Assembly: GCA_030431935.1 (NCBI GenBank)
Contig: JAUIIC010000010.1
Location: 1 to 37,157, forward strand
DNA length: 37,157 nucleotides
Source of the DNA: Alphaproteobacteria bacterium
GTDB taxonomy: Bacteria; Pseudomonadota; Alphaproteobacteria; Rhodobacterales; Rhodobacteraceae
Reading direction: 5' to 3'
Shown here: positions 22,935 to 31,461 of the stretch, one piece after another
How positions within the stretch are numbered: position 1 is the first letter of the stretch
Layout of the letters: each line of letters opens with the position of its first letter
The notes under the pieces: generated by a model
What the model saw: the letters and a program-made list of their open reading frames with translations, nothing else
Databases searched by the model: none
What the model was told of the DNA's origin: nothing
Program-made: the position numbers and the translations under genes

Positions 22935-23999
22935 CTATCCGTCCATCGGCTTGCGGCCCCGGATCAGCTGGCTGATGGCCACCGCGACGACCAGGCCGCC
23001 GCCGTAGAACAGGTTCTGCACGAAGCTGTCCACGCCGAGAAAGTTCAGCCCCATGACCCCCGTGGACAGCACGAAGACCGCAAGGAAGGCGCCGGGCGCG
23101 TTGAACCGGCCCGGGTAGATCGCGGTGGACCCGAGGAACGCCGCCGCGAAAGCGGGCAACAGGAACGCCAGCGCCGAGGACGGATCGGCCACGCCGCGCA
23201 TGCCGGTGTAAAGCACCCCGGCGAAGGCGGCCATGACCGAGGACGCGATCAGCGCGCCCGCGCGCACCCGCGTCACGTTCACACCGGACAGGCGCGCGAC
23301 CTCACGTCCCCGTCCCACGAACAGCATCCGCCGCCCCAGCGCGGTGAACTGGAACACGTACCAGATCACCCCGGTCAGGATCAGCGCATAGTAGAAGCCC
23401 ACGGGAATGCCGAGGAAACGGGTCAGGATCACCGCGCGCACCAGGTCCATCGACACGCCCGCGATGGTGCCCGAATTGGACACCCACAGGATCAGCCCGT
23501 TGACGAAATACCCCGTTCCCAGGGTCACGATCAGCGAGAACACCCCGAAATAGAGGATGAAGAAGGCGTTGACCGCCCCCACCACCGCGCCCGCCAGCAG
23601 GGCGATCAGGATCGCGCTGCCGATGGGATAGCCCAACTTCACGTTCAGCACCGCGATCAGCATGGACGACAGGCCCATGACGCTGGCCACCGACAGGTCG
23701 AAATCCCCCGTCGTCAGCGGGATGATGAGCGCCAGCGTCAGCACGACCACCATGGCGTTCGAGCCCAGCATCGAGGCATAGGAATTCCACGCGAACATCT
23801 GCACCGGCTTGAACGCGCCCAGCACGAGGATGATCGCGATCCAGGCCAGGATCAGGCCATAGCGCTCGGCCCAGCCTTTCCAGTCCCATTCCACCCTGGC
23901 CGTGGCATCGCCCACGCTGGCCTCCAGCGCGGCCAGCTTGGCCTCCAGCGCCGCGATGCGCGCCTCGTAGGCTTCCGAAGACGGGGGCGTTTCGGTCAT
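22935..23999 (-). CDS. ABC transporter permease (RbsC/sugar type) with N-terminal coiled coil
   Basis: 354 residues. Residues 9-35 form a charged, Ala/Leu-rich helix (YEARIAALEAKLAALE at 11-26) ahead of the first membrane helix near residue 50. The rest is a standard RbsC-like permease of about 10 helices with the family segments TTGDFDLSVASVMGLSSM and GMRGVADPSSALAFLLPAFA. It should carry the substrate of the binding protein at 25584-26669. It is last in the hydantoinase operon, 10 bp after the ATPase gene, and converges on gntR with 12 bp between stops. The N-terminal extension is unusual for RbsC and resembles that of HyuA. Confidence 0.9.
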   Translation of the reverse strand: MTETPPSSEAYEARIAALEAKLAALEASVGDATARVEWDWKGWAERYGLILAWIAIILVLGAFKPVQMFAWNSYASMLGSNAMVVVLTLALIIPLTTGDFDLSVASVMGLSSMLIAVLNVKLGYPIGSAILIALLAGAVVGAVNAFFILYFGVFSLIVTLGTGYFVNGLILWVSNSGTIAGVSMDLVRAVILTRFLGIPVGFYYALILTGVIWYVFQFTALGRRMLFVGRGREVARLSGVNVTRVRAGALIASSVMAAFAGVLYTGMRGVADPSSALAFLLPAFAAAFLGSTAIYPGRFNAPGAFLAVFVLSTGVMGLNFLGVDSFVQNLFYGGGLVVAVAISQLIRGRKPMDG

Positions 24000-24009
24000 C
24001 GACTGTCCC

Positions 24010-25587
24010 TCATGCGATGCGCGTCATCGAGCGATAGCAATGCTCGGCGATGGTGTCCTTGGTCAGCTGCGCGCCGGTCAGCCCGGCGGCGATGCGGCCG
24101 CGCGAAAAGATCAGCACCCGGTGGCACAGCTGAGCCAGCTGGTCATAGTCGGTCGAGGCGATCAGGATCGCGGCGCCGCCCTCTGCGGTGCGGTCCAGCG
24201 CCTCCCAGATCTGCTGGCGCGCGCCGACGTCGACACCCTGCGTGGGTTCGTCGAGCAGCAGAAGCCGGGGCGCGGTCTGAAGCCATTTCGCCATCAGCGC
24301 CTTCTGCGCGTTGCCCCCCGACAAGGCCGACAGCGGCAGGGCCGGGACGTTGGGCTTGACCCCGGCCTCGGCGCCAAGGCGCCCGGCATGGGCGGCCACG
24401 CGCCGGTCGGTCAGGCCCAGGGCGCCGGCCAGCCGGGGATAGACCGGCATCGCCACGTTGTCGCCCACCGAAAGCGAACCGACGCCCGCCTGCCCCAGCC
24501 GGTCGGCGGGCAGGTAGGCGACGCCGCGCGCCATCGCCTCTGGCGGGGTCAGAGCATTCAGCCGGATGCCGCGCCCGCCTATGGCGATGCGCCCGGTCAC
24601 CCCGTCGCGGCCGCCGTAGAGCATGGCCGGCAGGTTGTCGAAGCCAGACCCGATCAGCCCGGTGACGCCCAGGATCTCGCCCTCGGCGATCTCGAAGTCC
24701 AGCGGGCCGACACCCGGTCCGGCAAGGTCGGACACCTCGACCAGCGGCGGGCGGGCGGGCAGCACCTTGGCTGCGCCGTGATAGGCGGCCATCGATGTGC
24801 CGATGATGCGTTCCACGAAGGCGTCATGCGAGGTCGTCGCGGTCTCGACGGTGTCGATCAGGTGGCCGTCGCGCAGGATGGTGGCGCGGTCGGTGATCTC
24901 GCGCACCTCGTCCACGTCATGGCTGACGAAGATCACGCTGGCGCCGGTAGCCGTGCACTGGCGGACCAGCCGGAACAGCTGTTCGACGCCCGCGCGCGGC
25001 AGGAAGGGGGTGGGTTCGTCCAGCACGAGGACACCGGGACGGTCGGCGTGATCCTGTGTGGCGTGGCGCAGGTCCTCGTATGCGCGCACGATGGCCAGCA
25101 GCGCCTGTTGCACCGCCGAAAGGCTGCCGACCGGCGCCTGCGGGACCAGCGGCAGGTCGAACCGTGCGAACACCTCGGCCGCGCGGCGGTGCAGGTCGGC
25201 CCAGTTGATCGCCCAGTCCTGCCCGGTGGCCAGCTGCCCGATATACAGGTTTTCCGTCACCGAAAGCGACGGGATCAGCCCCAGGTGCTGATGCACGAAG
25301 GCAAGGCCAAGCGCGCGCACCTCTGCCCCCGGAATGGGCAGGGGCACCTTGCGGCCGTAAAGCCGGATCTCGGCGCCGGGCTCTGGCGTATGAAAGCCCG
25401 CCAGCACCTTGATGAGGGTCGATTTCCCCGACCCGTTGGACCCGAGAAGACCGTGCACCTCTCCGCGACGGACGTGCAGCGACACCCCGTCAAGCGCACG
25501 CGCCCCGCCGAACTGCTTCGACAGGTTCTCGATGCCGAGCGCCTCGCCCCCGTCGGGGGCGAGGCCGGTTTGCGCGGGCTGGATCAA
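24010..25587 (-). CDS. Sugar-type ABC transporter ATPase (two fused nucleotide-binding domains, RbsA/MglA type)
   Basis: 525 residues, the normal length for the fused RbsA type. The first domain has Walker A GSNGSGKST (49-57) and Walker B VLVLDEPT but a degenerate signature (LSAVQQ). The second has signature LSGGNAQKA and Walker B LLLLDEPTQGVDVG but a degenerate Walker A (GLIGSGFDNL). That complementary degeneracy is usual for the family. The start is a TTG at 25587 overlapping the binding-protein stop (TTGA), with GGGG about 6 bp upstream; no better in-frame start exists before the first motif. Confidence 0.88.
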   Translation of the reverse strand: MIQPAQTGLAPDGGEALGIENLSKQFGGARALDGVSLHVRRGEVHGLLGSNGSGKSTLIKVLAGFHTPEPGAEIRLYGRKVPLPIPGAEVRALGLAFVHQHLGLIPSLSVTENLYIGQLATGQDWAINWADLHRRAAEVFARFDLPLVPQAPVGSLSAVQQALLAIVRAYEDLRHATQDHADRPGVLVLDEPTPFLPRAGVEQLFRLVRQCTATGASVIFVSHDVDEVREITDRATILRDGHLIDTVETATTSHDAFVERIIGTSMAAYHGAAKVLPARPPLVEVSDLAGPGVGPLDFEIAEGEILGVTGLIGSGFDNLPAMLYGGRDGVTGRIAIGGRGIRLNALTPPEAMARGVAYLPADRLGQAGVGSLSVGDNVAMPVYPRLAGALGLTDRRVAAHAGRLGAEAGVKPNVPALPLSALSGGNAQKALMAKWLQTAPRLLLLDEPTQGVDVGARQQIWEALDRTAEGGAAILIASTDYDQLAQLCHRVLIFSRGRIAAGLTGAQLTKDTIAEHCYRSMTRIA

Positions 25588-26669
25588 TCGATGCCCCAGA
25601 GCGCCTTGAAGCCCTCGATGTGGACGTCGCCGTAGCCGTCGTTGAAGGTGGCGGGCACGCCAGCGCTTGCCACGTTCTCGTCGGTGAAGATGAAGGCTGG
25701 CGTGTTCAGCTTGGTCACCGGGTCCAGACCGCAGAGCAGGCGCATGTTCGCGTCCGTCCCGGCCATGCCGACCCAGCCAAGGCTTTCGCCCACGTTCATC
25801 TCGACGATGTCGCCGTCACGCATCATGTCCAGCACGAAGGGCGTGCCGTTGTAGCTGACGATCTTGGCGCTGGAACCCGCGATCTGGATCGCCGGCACGA
25901 TGAACTGGCTCATCGAGTCGTAGACCGGCAGCACGTAGTTGATCGAGGGATCGGCCAGAAGCGCATTCTGCACCGCGGGCTGGCCCTGCGTGGCCCAGTC
26001 GTTGACCGGCACGTTGATGTACTTGGTGGTGCAGTCCGGGCAGTGCTCGGCCAGGTAGCCGAGGATTGAATCGCGCAGCGGCGCGGTCGGCGTGATCTCG
26101 TCCGGGCCTAGGACCAGCGCGTTCACCTTGCCCTCGGTCTGGACGATCGCCCAGGCGGCGATGATCTGGCCGACGGTGACATAGTCGGTGTTGGCCGCGC
26201 CATCCATCCAGTCGGGCGCGCCCTGCGTGGTGGCGTCCCAGTTGTGGGTGGCCGTCACCTTGACGCCCGCCGCCTGCGCTTCGAGGATCTGCGGCTGCAG
26301 GAACTCTGGTGGCAGGCCGCCCTGCAGGTCGATCAGGTCGAAGCCTTCGGCGACGGCGGTGTTGATGCCCTGGATCCAGCCGGCCGGATCAAGCTGGGTT
26401 TCCCAGTCGCGCAGCTCGAAGCCGACGATTTCGGCGGCATCGACGAACCCCTGGCTGATCGCCGCGTTGAAGGGGTTGGCGTTGGTCAGCGGGATGACGA
26501 ACATCTTCTTGTCCGCCATGCAGGCCTTGGCGTCGAAGGCCGGTCCGGGCGCCTCGAAGGTCGGCAGCTGGCTGTATTGCGCGATCAGCGCGCGCGCCTC
26601 GTCGATACCGGCATGGGCGGGGGCGCCCAGCAGCAGCGCCGCCGCGGCGGCCGTGGTCATGTATTTCAT
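25584..26669 (-). CDS. Sugar-type ABC transporter periplasmic binding protein (Peripla_BP_4-like)
   Basis: 361 residues with a signal peptide (cleavage after AHA near residue 20). The mature protein resembles ribose-type binding proteins: FVIPLTNANPFNAAISQGF near 56-74, an internal NALLADPSINYVLPVYDSM and a late EMNVGESLGW. Three cysteines (CMADKK, the EHCPDC pair) are unusual for the class. The substrate is unknown. Co-transcription with hydantoinase and N-carbamoyl amidase genes suggests a cyclic amide or ureide rather than a sugar. GGAGG lies 9 bp before the ATG. Confidence 0.85.
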   Translation of the reverse strand: MKYMTTAAAAALLLGAPAHAGIDEARALIAQYSQLPTFEAPGPAFDAKACMADKKMFVIPLTNANPFNAAISQGFVDAAEIVGFELRDWETQLDPAGWIQGINTAVAEGFDLIDLQGGLPPEFLQPQILEAQAAGVKVTATHNWDATTQGAPDWMDGAANTDYVTVGQIIAAWAIVQTEGKVNALVLGPDEITPTAPLRDSILGYLAEHCPDCTTKYINVPVNDWATQGQPAVQNALLADPSINYVLPVYDSMSQFIVPAIQIAGSSAKIVSYNGTPFVLDMMRDGDIVEMNVGESLGWVGMAGTDANMRLLCGLDPVTKLNTPAFIFTDENVASAGVPATFNDGYGDVHIEGFKALWGID

Positions 26670-26690
26670 CGTTAAGTCCTCCGTGCTGGA

Positions 26691-27335
26691 TCAGGTTTGT
26701 TTGTTGAGGTCTTCGAAATAGGCGATGGCGTCGTCGGTCGAGAGCAGGTCGGCGTACTTGGCGCTCATGTCGAAGAGGTTGGCCTGGTGCGGGCCCTCGG
26801 CGCGGTCGCCCACCGCGTCCTCGACCACCAGGGTGACGAAGCCGTGGCTGATGCTGTCGATGCAGCTGGCCCGCACGCAGCCCGATGTCGTGACACCCGT
26901 CAGCAACAGCGTGTCCACCTCCAGCCATTGCAGCGTCGCCGCCAGCGAGGTGCCGAAGAACGCGCTGGGGTATTGCTTGGTGATGACGATGTCGTCGGCT
27001 TCCACCGTCAGGGGCGGGGCCAGTTCCTGGGTTTCGGCGCCCGCGTCGAAGCACGACAGCGCCGGCACCTTGGCATAGAACGCCCCGCCGTCGCGTCCGC
27101 CCGGCTGATACTTCACCTCGGTGAAGATCACCGGGATGCCGGCCTTGCGCGCCGCGGGCGCCAGCCGCGCCGCGTTGTCGAGCGCGGTCTGGCAGCCCTC
27201 GCCCCCGAAGAGCGGCGCCGCTGGATCGAAATACGCCTTGGCAAAGTCGATCAGGATCAGGGCGGGGCGGCGGCCCCGGCTCTGCTTGGCGTGATAGCCC
27301 GCGCGGGCATAGTTCTGGTCAAGCGATTCCGACAT
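26691..27335 (-). CDS. Cysteine hydrolase of the isochorismatase superfamily, N-carbamoylsarcosine amidase-like
   Basis: 214 residues. The triad is D30 (LILIDF), K120 (VITKQYPSAFFGT) and C153 (TTSGCVRAS). The motifs PLFGG, QPGGRDGGAFY.KVPAL and KQYPSAFFGT are those I associate with N-carbamoylsarcosine amidohydrolase, which cleaves the carbamoyl group from N-carbamoyl-amino acids to give ammonia and CO2. The gene starts 4 bp after hyuB, whose product would make an N-carbamoyl compound from a hydantoin, so the order of reactions fits. Other isochorismatase-like amidases cannot be excluded. Confidence 0.8.
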   Translation of the reverse strand: MSESLDQNYARAGYHAKQSRGRRPALILIDFAKAYFDPAAPLFGGEGCQTALDNAARLAPAARKAGIPVIFTEVKYQPGGRDGGAFYAKVPALSCFDAGAETQELAPPLTVEADDIVITKQYPSAFFGTSLAATLQWLEVDTLLLTGVTTSGCVRASCIDSISHGFVTLVVEDAVGDRAEGPHQANLFDMSAKYADLLSTDDAIAYFEDLNKQT

Positions 27336-27339
27336 GGCG

Positions 27340-29226
27340 CTACTCCGCCGCCATGCGGACGTTGGACCTGAACACCGGCTCCTGCGGGGGCTGGAAGCCG
27401 GTTTCGCGCAACGCCCGTTCCTTCAGCTCGGCAATCGAGCTGAAACCGCGGTCGAAGAGCTTCGTGTCGCCGCGCTGCGCCGCCATCTGGGCCCGCAGCG
27501 CCTCGGTCGCGGCGGTGTCCACGGCGCCGCCCCTGATGACGACACCGTAGCGGCGCGCGCCCGCCTCGGTAACAAGACCCCGCTTGACGTCCAGCGCCAC
27601 AAGCCCCGCGTCCCGCTTCAGCGGATCGCCCCAGCCGCCGCCGCCCCAGGTGTTGAAGTAAAGGATATCGCCCGGCTCGACGCTGATGCGGTCGCATTTC
27701 GAGGGGATGTTTTCCTCTGTCCCGTTCTTGCGGACCAGCCGCTTGGTCGAGCGCATCCCCGGCTCGCCGCCGTTGACGCCCCAGGGATAGGTCAGCCAGC
27801 GGTCGTCGTGGATGCTGACCTCTCCGGACTCCAGCAGTTCATAGGCGATGGTGATGCCGTTGCCGCCCCGGTGCAGGCCCGCGCCGCCCGAATCCGGGAT
27901 CGTGGCGTATTCGCGGATGCGCAGCGGGAAATAGGCCTCGATGAACTCGTTCGGCACGTTGGTGAAGGCCGGCCAGAGCGAATGGCCATCCGGCCCGTCG
28001 CCCGCCGGACGCCCCGGAATGCCGCCAAAGCCGATCTGGAACAGCTGATACCATTCGCCCTTGGCGTCAAAGCCAGAATACATGAAGTGCGGCGAATCCG
28101 AGAAGCCCGCGGCATTCAGCGCATCCGGCGCCCCCTGCCCCAGAAGCCCGCCCATCAGGTCGAAGATCCGGCCCAGCATGTGGGTCCGGCAGGACAGCGC
28201 GGCGGGCTTCTTGGGCTTGAGGATGCAGCCCTCGGGGATGTGCACCTCGACAAGATCGTAGAACCCGTCGTTGAACAGGATCTGCGGGTCGAAGAGGTTG
28301 ATCGTGAACGCCCCGAAGAACATCTTGAACATTTCCTCGTTCAACAGGAAGTTGATCGAGGAATAGCTTTGCGGGTCCGAAGCCGAGAAATCGAACTTGG
28401 CCACCTCGCCCTCGCGGTGCAGGGTGCAGGCGATCTTGTAGGGCCCGTTGCCCATGCCGTCGTCGTCGATCCAGTCCTCGAAATACGCCTTGTGGTCGCC
28501 CTCGGGGATGATCATCCGGATGATCGCGCCCATCGCCGCGCGGTTGCGGTCCAGCATGTCCCACATCGCGCTGATGTAGGTGTCGGCGCCGAACCGCTCG
28601 ATGTTCTCGCGCACCCGGCGTTCGGCCAGCCGCAGCGCCGCGATGATCGCGAAGAAGTCCGACTTGTTCCACTCGGGCATGCGGGTGTTGTGCAGCATGA
28701 TGTTCAGGATCTCGTCCTGAAGCTTGCCCGCCTTGTAGATCTTGGTCGGCGGGATGATCATGCCTTCCTCGTAGATCATCTTGGCGTCGGTCGGCAGCGA
28801 GCCGGGCACCTTGCCGCCCACGTCGGTCATGTGCCCGAACATCGCCGCCCAGCTGACCAGCCGGCCATCGTGGAAGATCGGCATCATCATCAGCCAGTCG
28901 TTCAGGTGGCTGACCGCGCCGTTGCAGGAATACGGGTCGTTCGTCAGGAAGATGTCGCCATCCTCGATGGTGCCGTCATAGCCGTTGATGAAGCCGTAGA
29001 GGAACGAGCCGAACTGCCCCACGACCATCTTGCCTTCCTGGTTGGCGATCATCGGGAAGGCGTCGTGCTGTTCGCGGATGCCCGGCGACATGGCGGTGCG
29101 GAACAGCACCGCGTCCATCTCGTTGCGGGCGTTGCGCAGGGCGTTCTCGACGATGTCGAGCGTGATCGGGTCCACCTCGATGCGGGAGAACGGGGTCTGG
29201 TTGGTTTGAACGATTGTCGCGACCAT
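27340..29226 (-). CDS. hyuB: Hydantoinase/oxoprolinase family subunit B (HyuB)
   Basis: 628 residues. The start at 29226 has GGGAGA 8 bp upstream and matches the family N-terminus (DPITLDIVENALRNARNEMD); the open frame further upstream overlaps hyuA and is a shadow. Family motifs are FRTAMSPGIREQHDAF, GHMTDVGGKVPGS and the Gly-rich DSGGAGLHRGGNG. With HyuA it forms an ATP-dependent amidohydrolase that opens cyclic amides such as N-methylhydantoin or 5-oxoproline. It lies 14 bp after hyuA and 4 bp before the N-carbamoyl amidase gene. Confidence 0.92.
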   Translation of the reverse strand: MVATIVQTNQTPFSRIEVDPITLDIVENALRNARNEMDAVLFRTAMSPGIREQHDAFPMIANQEGKMVVGQFGSFLYGFINGYDGTIEDGDIFLTNDPYSCNGAVSHLNDWLMMMPIFHDGRLVSWAAMFGHMTDVGGKVPGSLPTDAKMIYEEGMIIPPTKIYKAGKLQDEILNIMLHNTRMPEWNKSDFFAIIAALRLAERRVRENIERFGADTYISAMWDMLDRNRAAMGAIIRMIIPEGDHKAYFEDWIDDDGMGNGPYKIACTLHREGEVAKFDFSASDPQSYSSINFLLNEEMFKMFFGAFTINLFDPQILFNDGFYDLVEVHIPEGCILKPKKPAALSCRTHMLGRIFDLMGGLLGQGAPDALNAAGFSDSPHFMYSGFDAKGEWYQLFQIGFGGIPGRPAGDGPDGHSLWPAFTNVPNEFIEAYFPLRIREYATIPDSGGAGLHRGGNGITIAYELLESGEVSIHDDRWLTYPWGVNGGEPGMRSTKRLVRKNGTEENIPSKCDRISVEPGDILYFNTWGGGGWGDPLKRDAGLVALDVKRGLVTEAGARRYGVVIRGGAVDTAATEALRAQMAAQRGDTKLFDRGFSSIAELKERALRETGFQPPQEPVFRSNVRMAAE

Positions 29227-29240
29227 GTCTGTCGTCTCCC

Positions 29241-31442
29241 TCAGCGAGCGTTCTGGTGATTGGCGGGCCAGATCAGGATGTTGCCTACCGTGTCCACGAT
29301 GCCCACGTGATCGGGCAGGATGACCGAGGTGCTGTCCATCTCGGTCACGATGGCCGGGCCGTCGATCCGGTTTCCGGGGCGCAGCTTGCCGCGGTCGTAG
29401 ATGCCCGCGTCGCGCCAGGCGCCATCGGCGAAGATGCGCGTGGAATGCACACGCGCGCCCGAGGCGTCGGTGCCGCCCTTTTCGGCCACGGTGTTGATGA
29501 ACTGCTTCTCGGCGCCCTGCACCACGGCGCGCAGGCCGACGATCTCGTGCTCGGCGTCCAGCGCGAAGGTGAACAGCTGCTCGTGCTCGGCGTCGAAGCG
29601 GCTGGTGATGCCGTGGATGCCGTCCTGGGCCAGCGCCTCGGGCGTGACGTCGATGGTCAGCTTCATGCCCTGCCCGCGATAGCGGATGTCCACCTGATAG
29701 GTGACCTCCTGTTCGGCGCGCGGCACGCCTTCCTCGGTCAGCGCCGCGGCGGCGTTGTCGGCCAGGTCCTTCAGCATCCCCGAGATCGCGCCGTCGTCGG
29801 TTTCCGCCACGCGCGTCACGAAGGTCTGGCTGGCCTCGTTGCGCAGCCGCGTGGTGGCATCGCCGTAGGCGCACAGAACGCCCGGCCCCGGCGGGATGAT
29901 CGCGGGCCAGGAGTTCACCAGCCGCGCCAGCGCGTTGGCATGCAGCGGCCCGGCGCCGCCGAACCCGATCAGCGCGAACTCGCGCGGGTCATAGCCCTGC
30001 TCGACCGAGACGAGGCGCAGCGCGCCCACCATGTTCTCGTTGACGATGGCGATGATGCCCTCGGCGGCCTCTTCCACCGACTTGCCCAGCGCGTCGGCGA
30101 TCTTCTGCACCGCCTTGGCGGCCAGGTCGCGGCTGATGTCCATGTCGCCGCCCAGCTTGGCATCGGCGGGCAGGTAGCCCAGCACCACGTTGGCGTCGGT
30201 CACGGTCGGTTCCTCGCCGCCCTTCTTGTAGGCGGCAGGCCCCGGATCGGCACCAGCCGATTGCGGCCCGACGCGCAGCGCCTTGGTCAGTTCCGGCACA
30301 TAGGCGATGGACCCGCCGCCGGCGCCCACGGTGCGCACGTCGATCGAGGGCGCGCGCACCGTCACGTCGGCCACGCGCGTTTCGCGCCGCGTCCGCGCCA
30401 CGCCCTTCTCGATCAGCGCCACGTCGGTCGAGGTGCCGCCCATGTCGAAGGTCAGAAGGTTCTGGAACCCCGATTGCTTGGCGATCCACAGAGCGCCCGA
30501 CACGCCCCCCGCCGGACCGCTCATCAACAGGTTCACCGGCATGTCCATCGCCGCCTGGGCAGAGGACAGCCCCCCGTCGGACCGCAGGATCTGCAGGTTC
30601 ACCTGCGACCCCATCCGCGATTTCAGCTCGTTCTGCAGGTTCGAGACGTATTTCGACACCACCGGTCGGACGTAGGAGTTCACGACCGTGGTCTCGGTGC
30701 GCTCGTATTCGTACATCTCGGGCATGACGGCGGCAGAGGTCGACAGCGGGATATGCGGCGCGATCTCCTGCGCGATGGCGGCCACGCGGCGTTCGTGAAC
30801 GTCGTTGGCGTAGCCGTTGAACAGCGCGATCGTCAGCGCCTCGATCCCCGAGGACAAGAGCACCTGAAGATCGCGCCGGATCGCGGCTTCGTCCAGCGGG
30901 ACAAGGATGTTGCCGTTGGCGTCAAGCCGTTCGTCCGCCTCGATCGTCAGTTCCAGCGGCGCAAGCGGCGCGGTCTTGTTCCAGATCACCCAGCCGCCCA
31001 GACTGCCGGGCACGTAGGACCGCGCGATCTGCAGCACGTCCTTGTAGCCCTTGGTGGTCACCAGCCCGACCAGCGCGCCGGAACTGGTCAGCACCGTGTT
31101 CGTGGCCACCGTCGTGCCGTGCATCACCTCGGCGATATCCGAGGGGCTGATCCCCGCCTCGCGGCAGATCTTCTCGATCCCGTTCAGCACCCCGATGGAG
31201 CTGTCCTTGGGGGTCGAGGGGACCTTTGCGGTGTAGGTGCGCCCGTTGCGCTCGTCCAGCAGCAGAAGGTCGGTAAAGGTGCCGCCCACGTCGACGCCCA
31301 GCCGCAGGCCGGTGCCCCGCCCCGAGACGCCGCGCATGGCCGGCGCCACGGCGGTTCCCCCCGACTCGATGCGCCGCAGCCGTTCCTCGAAGGCGGCAAG
31401 CCGGTCCTCGTAACGCCGTATCAGATCCTCGGTCACCGACAT
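29241..31442 (-). CDS. hyuA: Hydantoinase/oxoprolinase family subunit A (HyuA), with N-terminal coiled-coil extension
   Basis: 733 residues from the ATG at 31442 (AAGGA at 6 bp). The core starts near residue 46 with the actin-like ATPase phosphate loop LGVDVGGTFTD. HGTTVATNTVL, MSGPAGGVSGA, FDMGGTSTDVALI and GADPGPAAYKKGG follow. HyuA phosphorylates the cyclic amide, which HyuB then hydrolyses. The first 45 residues are an extra segment: a short coiled coil (YEDRLAAFEERLRRIE at 11-26) and a flexible linker rich in Gly, Ala and Ser. The coil closely resembles the N-terminus of the permease encoded in the same operon. Confidence 0.92.
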   Translation of the reverse strand: MSVTEDLIRRYEDRLAAFEERLRRIESGGTAVAPAMRGVSGRGTGLRLGVDVGGTFTDLLLLDERNGRTYTAKVPSTPKDSSIGVLNGIEKICREAGISPSDIAEVMHGTTVATNTVLTSSGALVGLVTTKGYKDVLQIARSYVPGSLGGWVIWNKTAPLAPLELTIEADERLDANGNILVPLDEAAIRRDLQVLLSSGIEALTIALFNGYANDVHERRVAAIAQEIAPHIPLSTSAAVMPEMYEYERTETTVVNSYVRPVVSKYVSNLQNELKSRMGSQVNLQILRSDGGLSSAQAAMDMPVNLLMSGPAGGVSGALWIAKQSGFQNLLTFDMGGTSTDVALIEKGVARTRRETRVADVTVRAPSIDVRTVGAGGGSIAYVPELTKALRVGPQSAGADPGPAAYKKGGEEPTVTDANVVLGYLPADAKLGGDMDISRDLAAKAVQKIADALGKSVEEAAEGIIAIVNENMVGALRLVSVEQGYDPREFALIGFGGAGPLHANALARLVNSWPAIIPPGPGVLCAYGDATTRLRNEASQTFVTRVAETDDGAISGMLKDLADNAAAALTEEGVPRAEQEVTYQVDIRYRGQGMKLTIDVTPEALAQDGIHGITSRFDAEHEQLFTFALDAEHEIVGLRAVVQGAEKQFINTVAEKGGTDASGARVHSTRIFADGAWRDAGIYDRGKLRPGNRIDGPAIVTEMDSTSVILPDHVGIVDTVGNILIWPANHQNAR

Positions 31443-31461
31443 TCCTGGTCCTTTCCCTGTC

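Noticed and set aside
26691-27335. Siderophore isochorismatase
   Set aside because: The KQYPSAFFG and TSGCVRA motifs and the hyuAB neighbours fit N-carbamoyl amidases; no siderophore gene is nearby.
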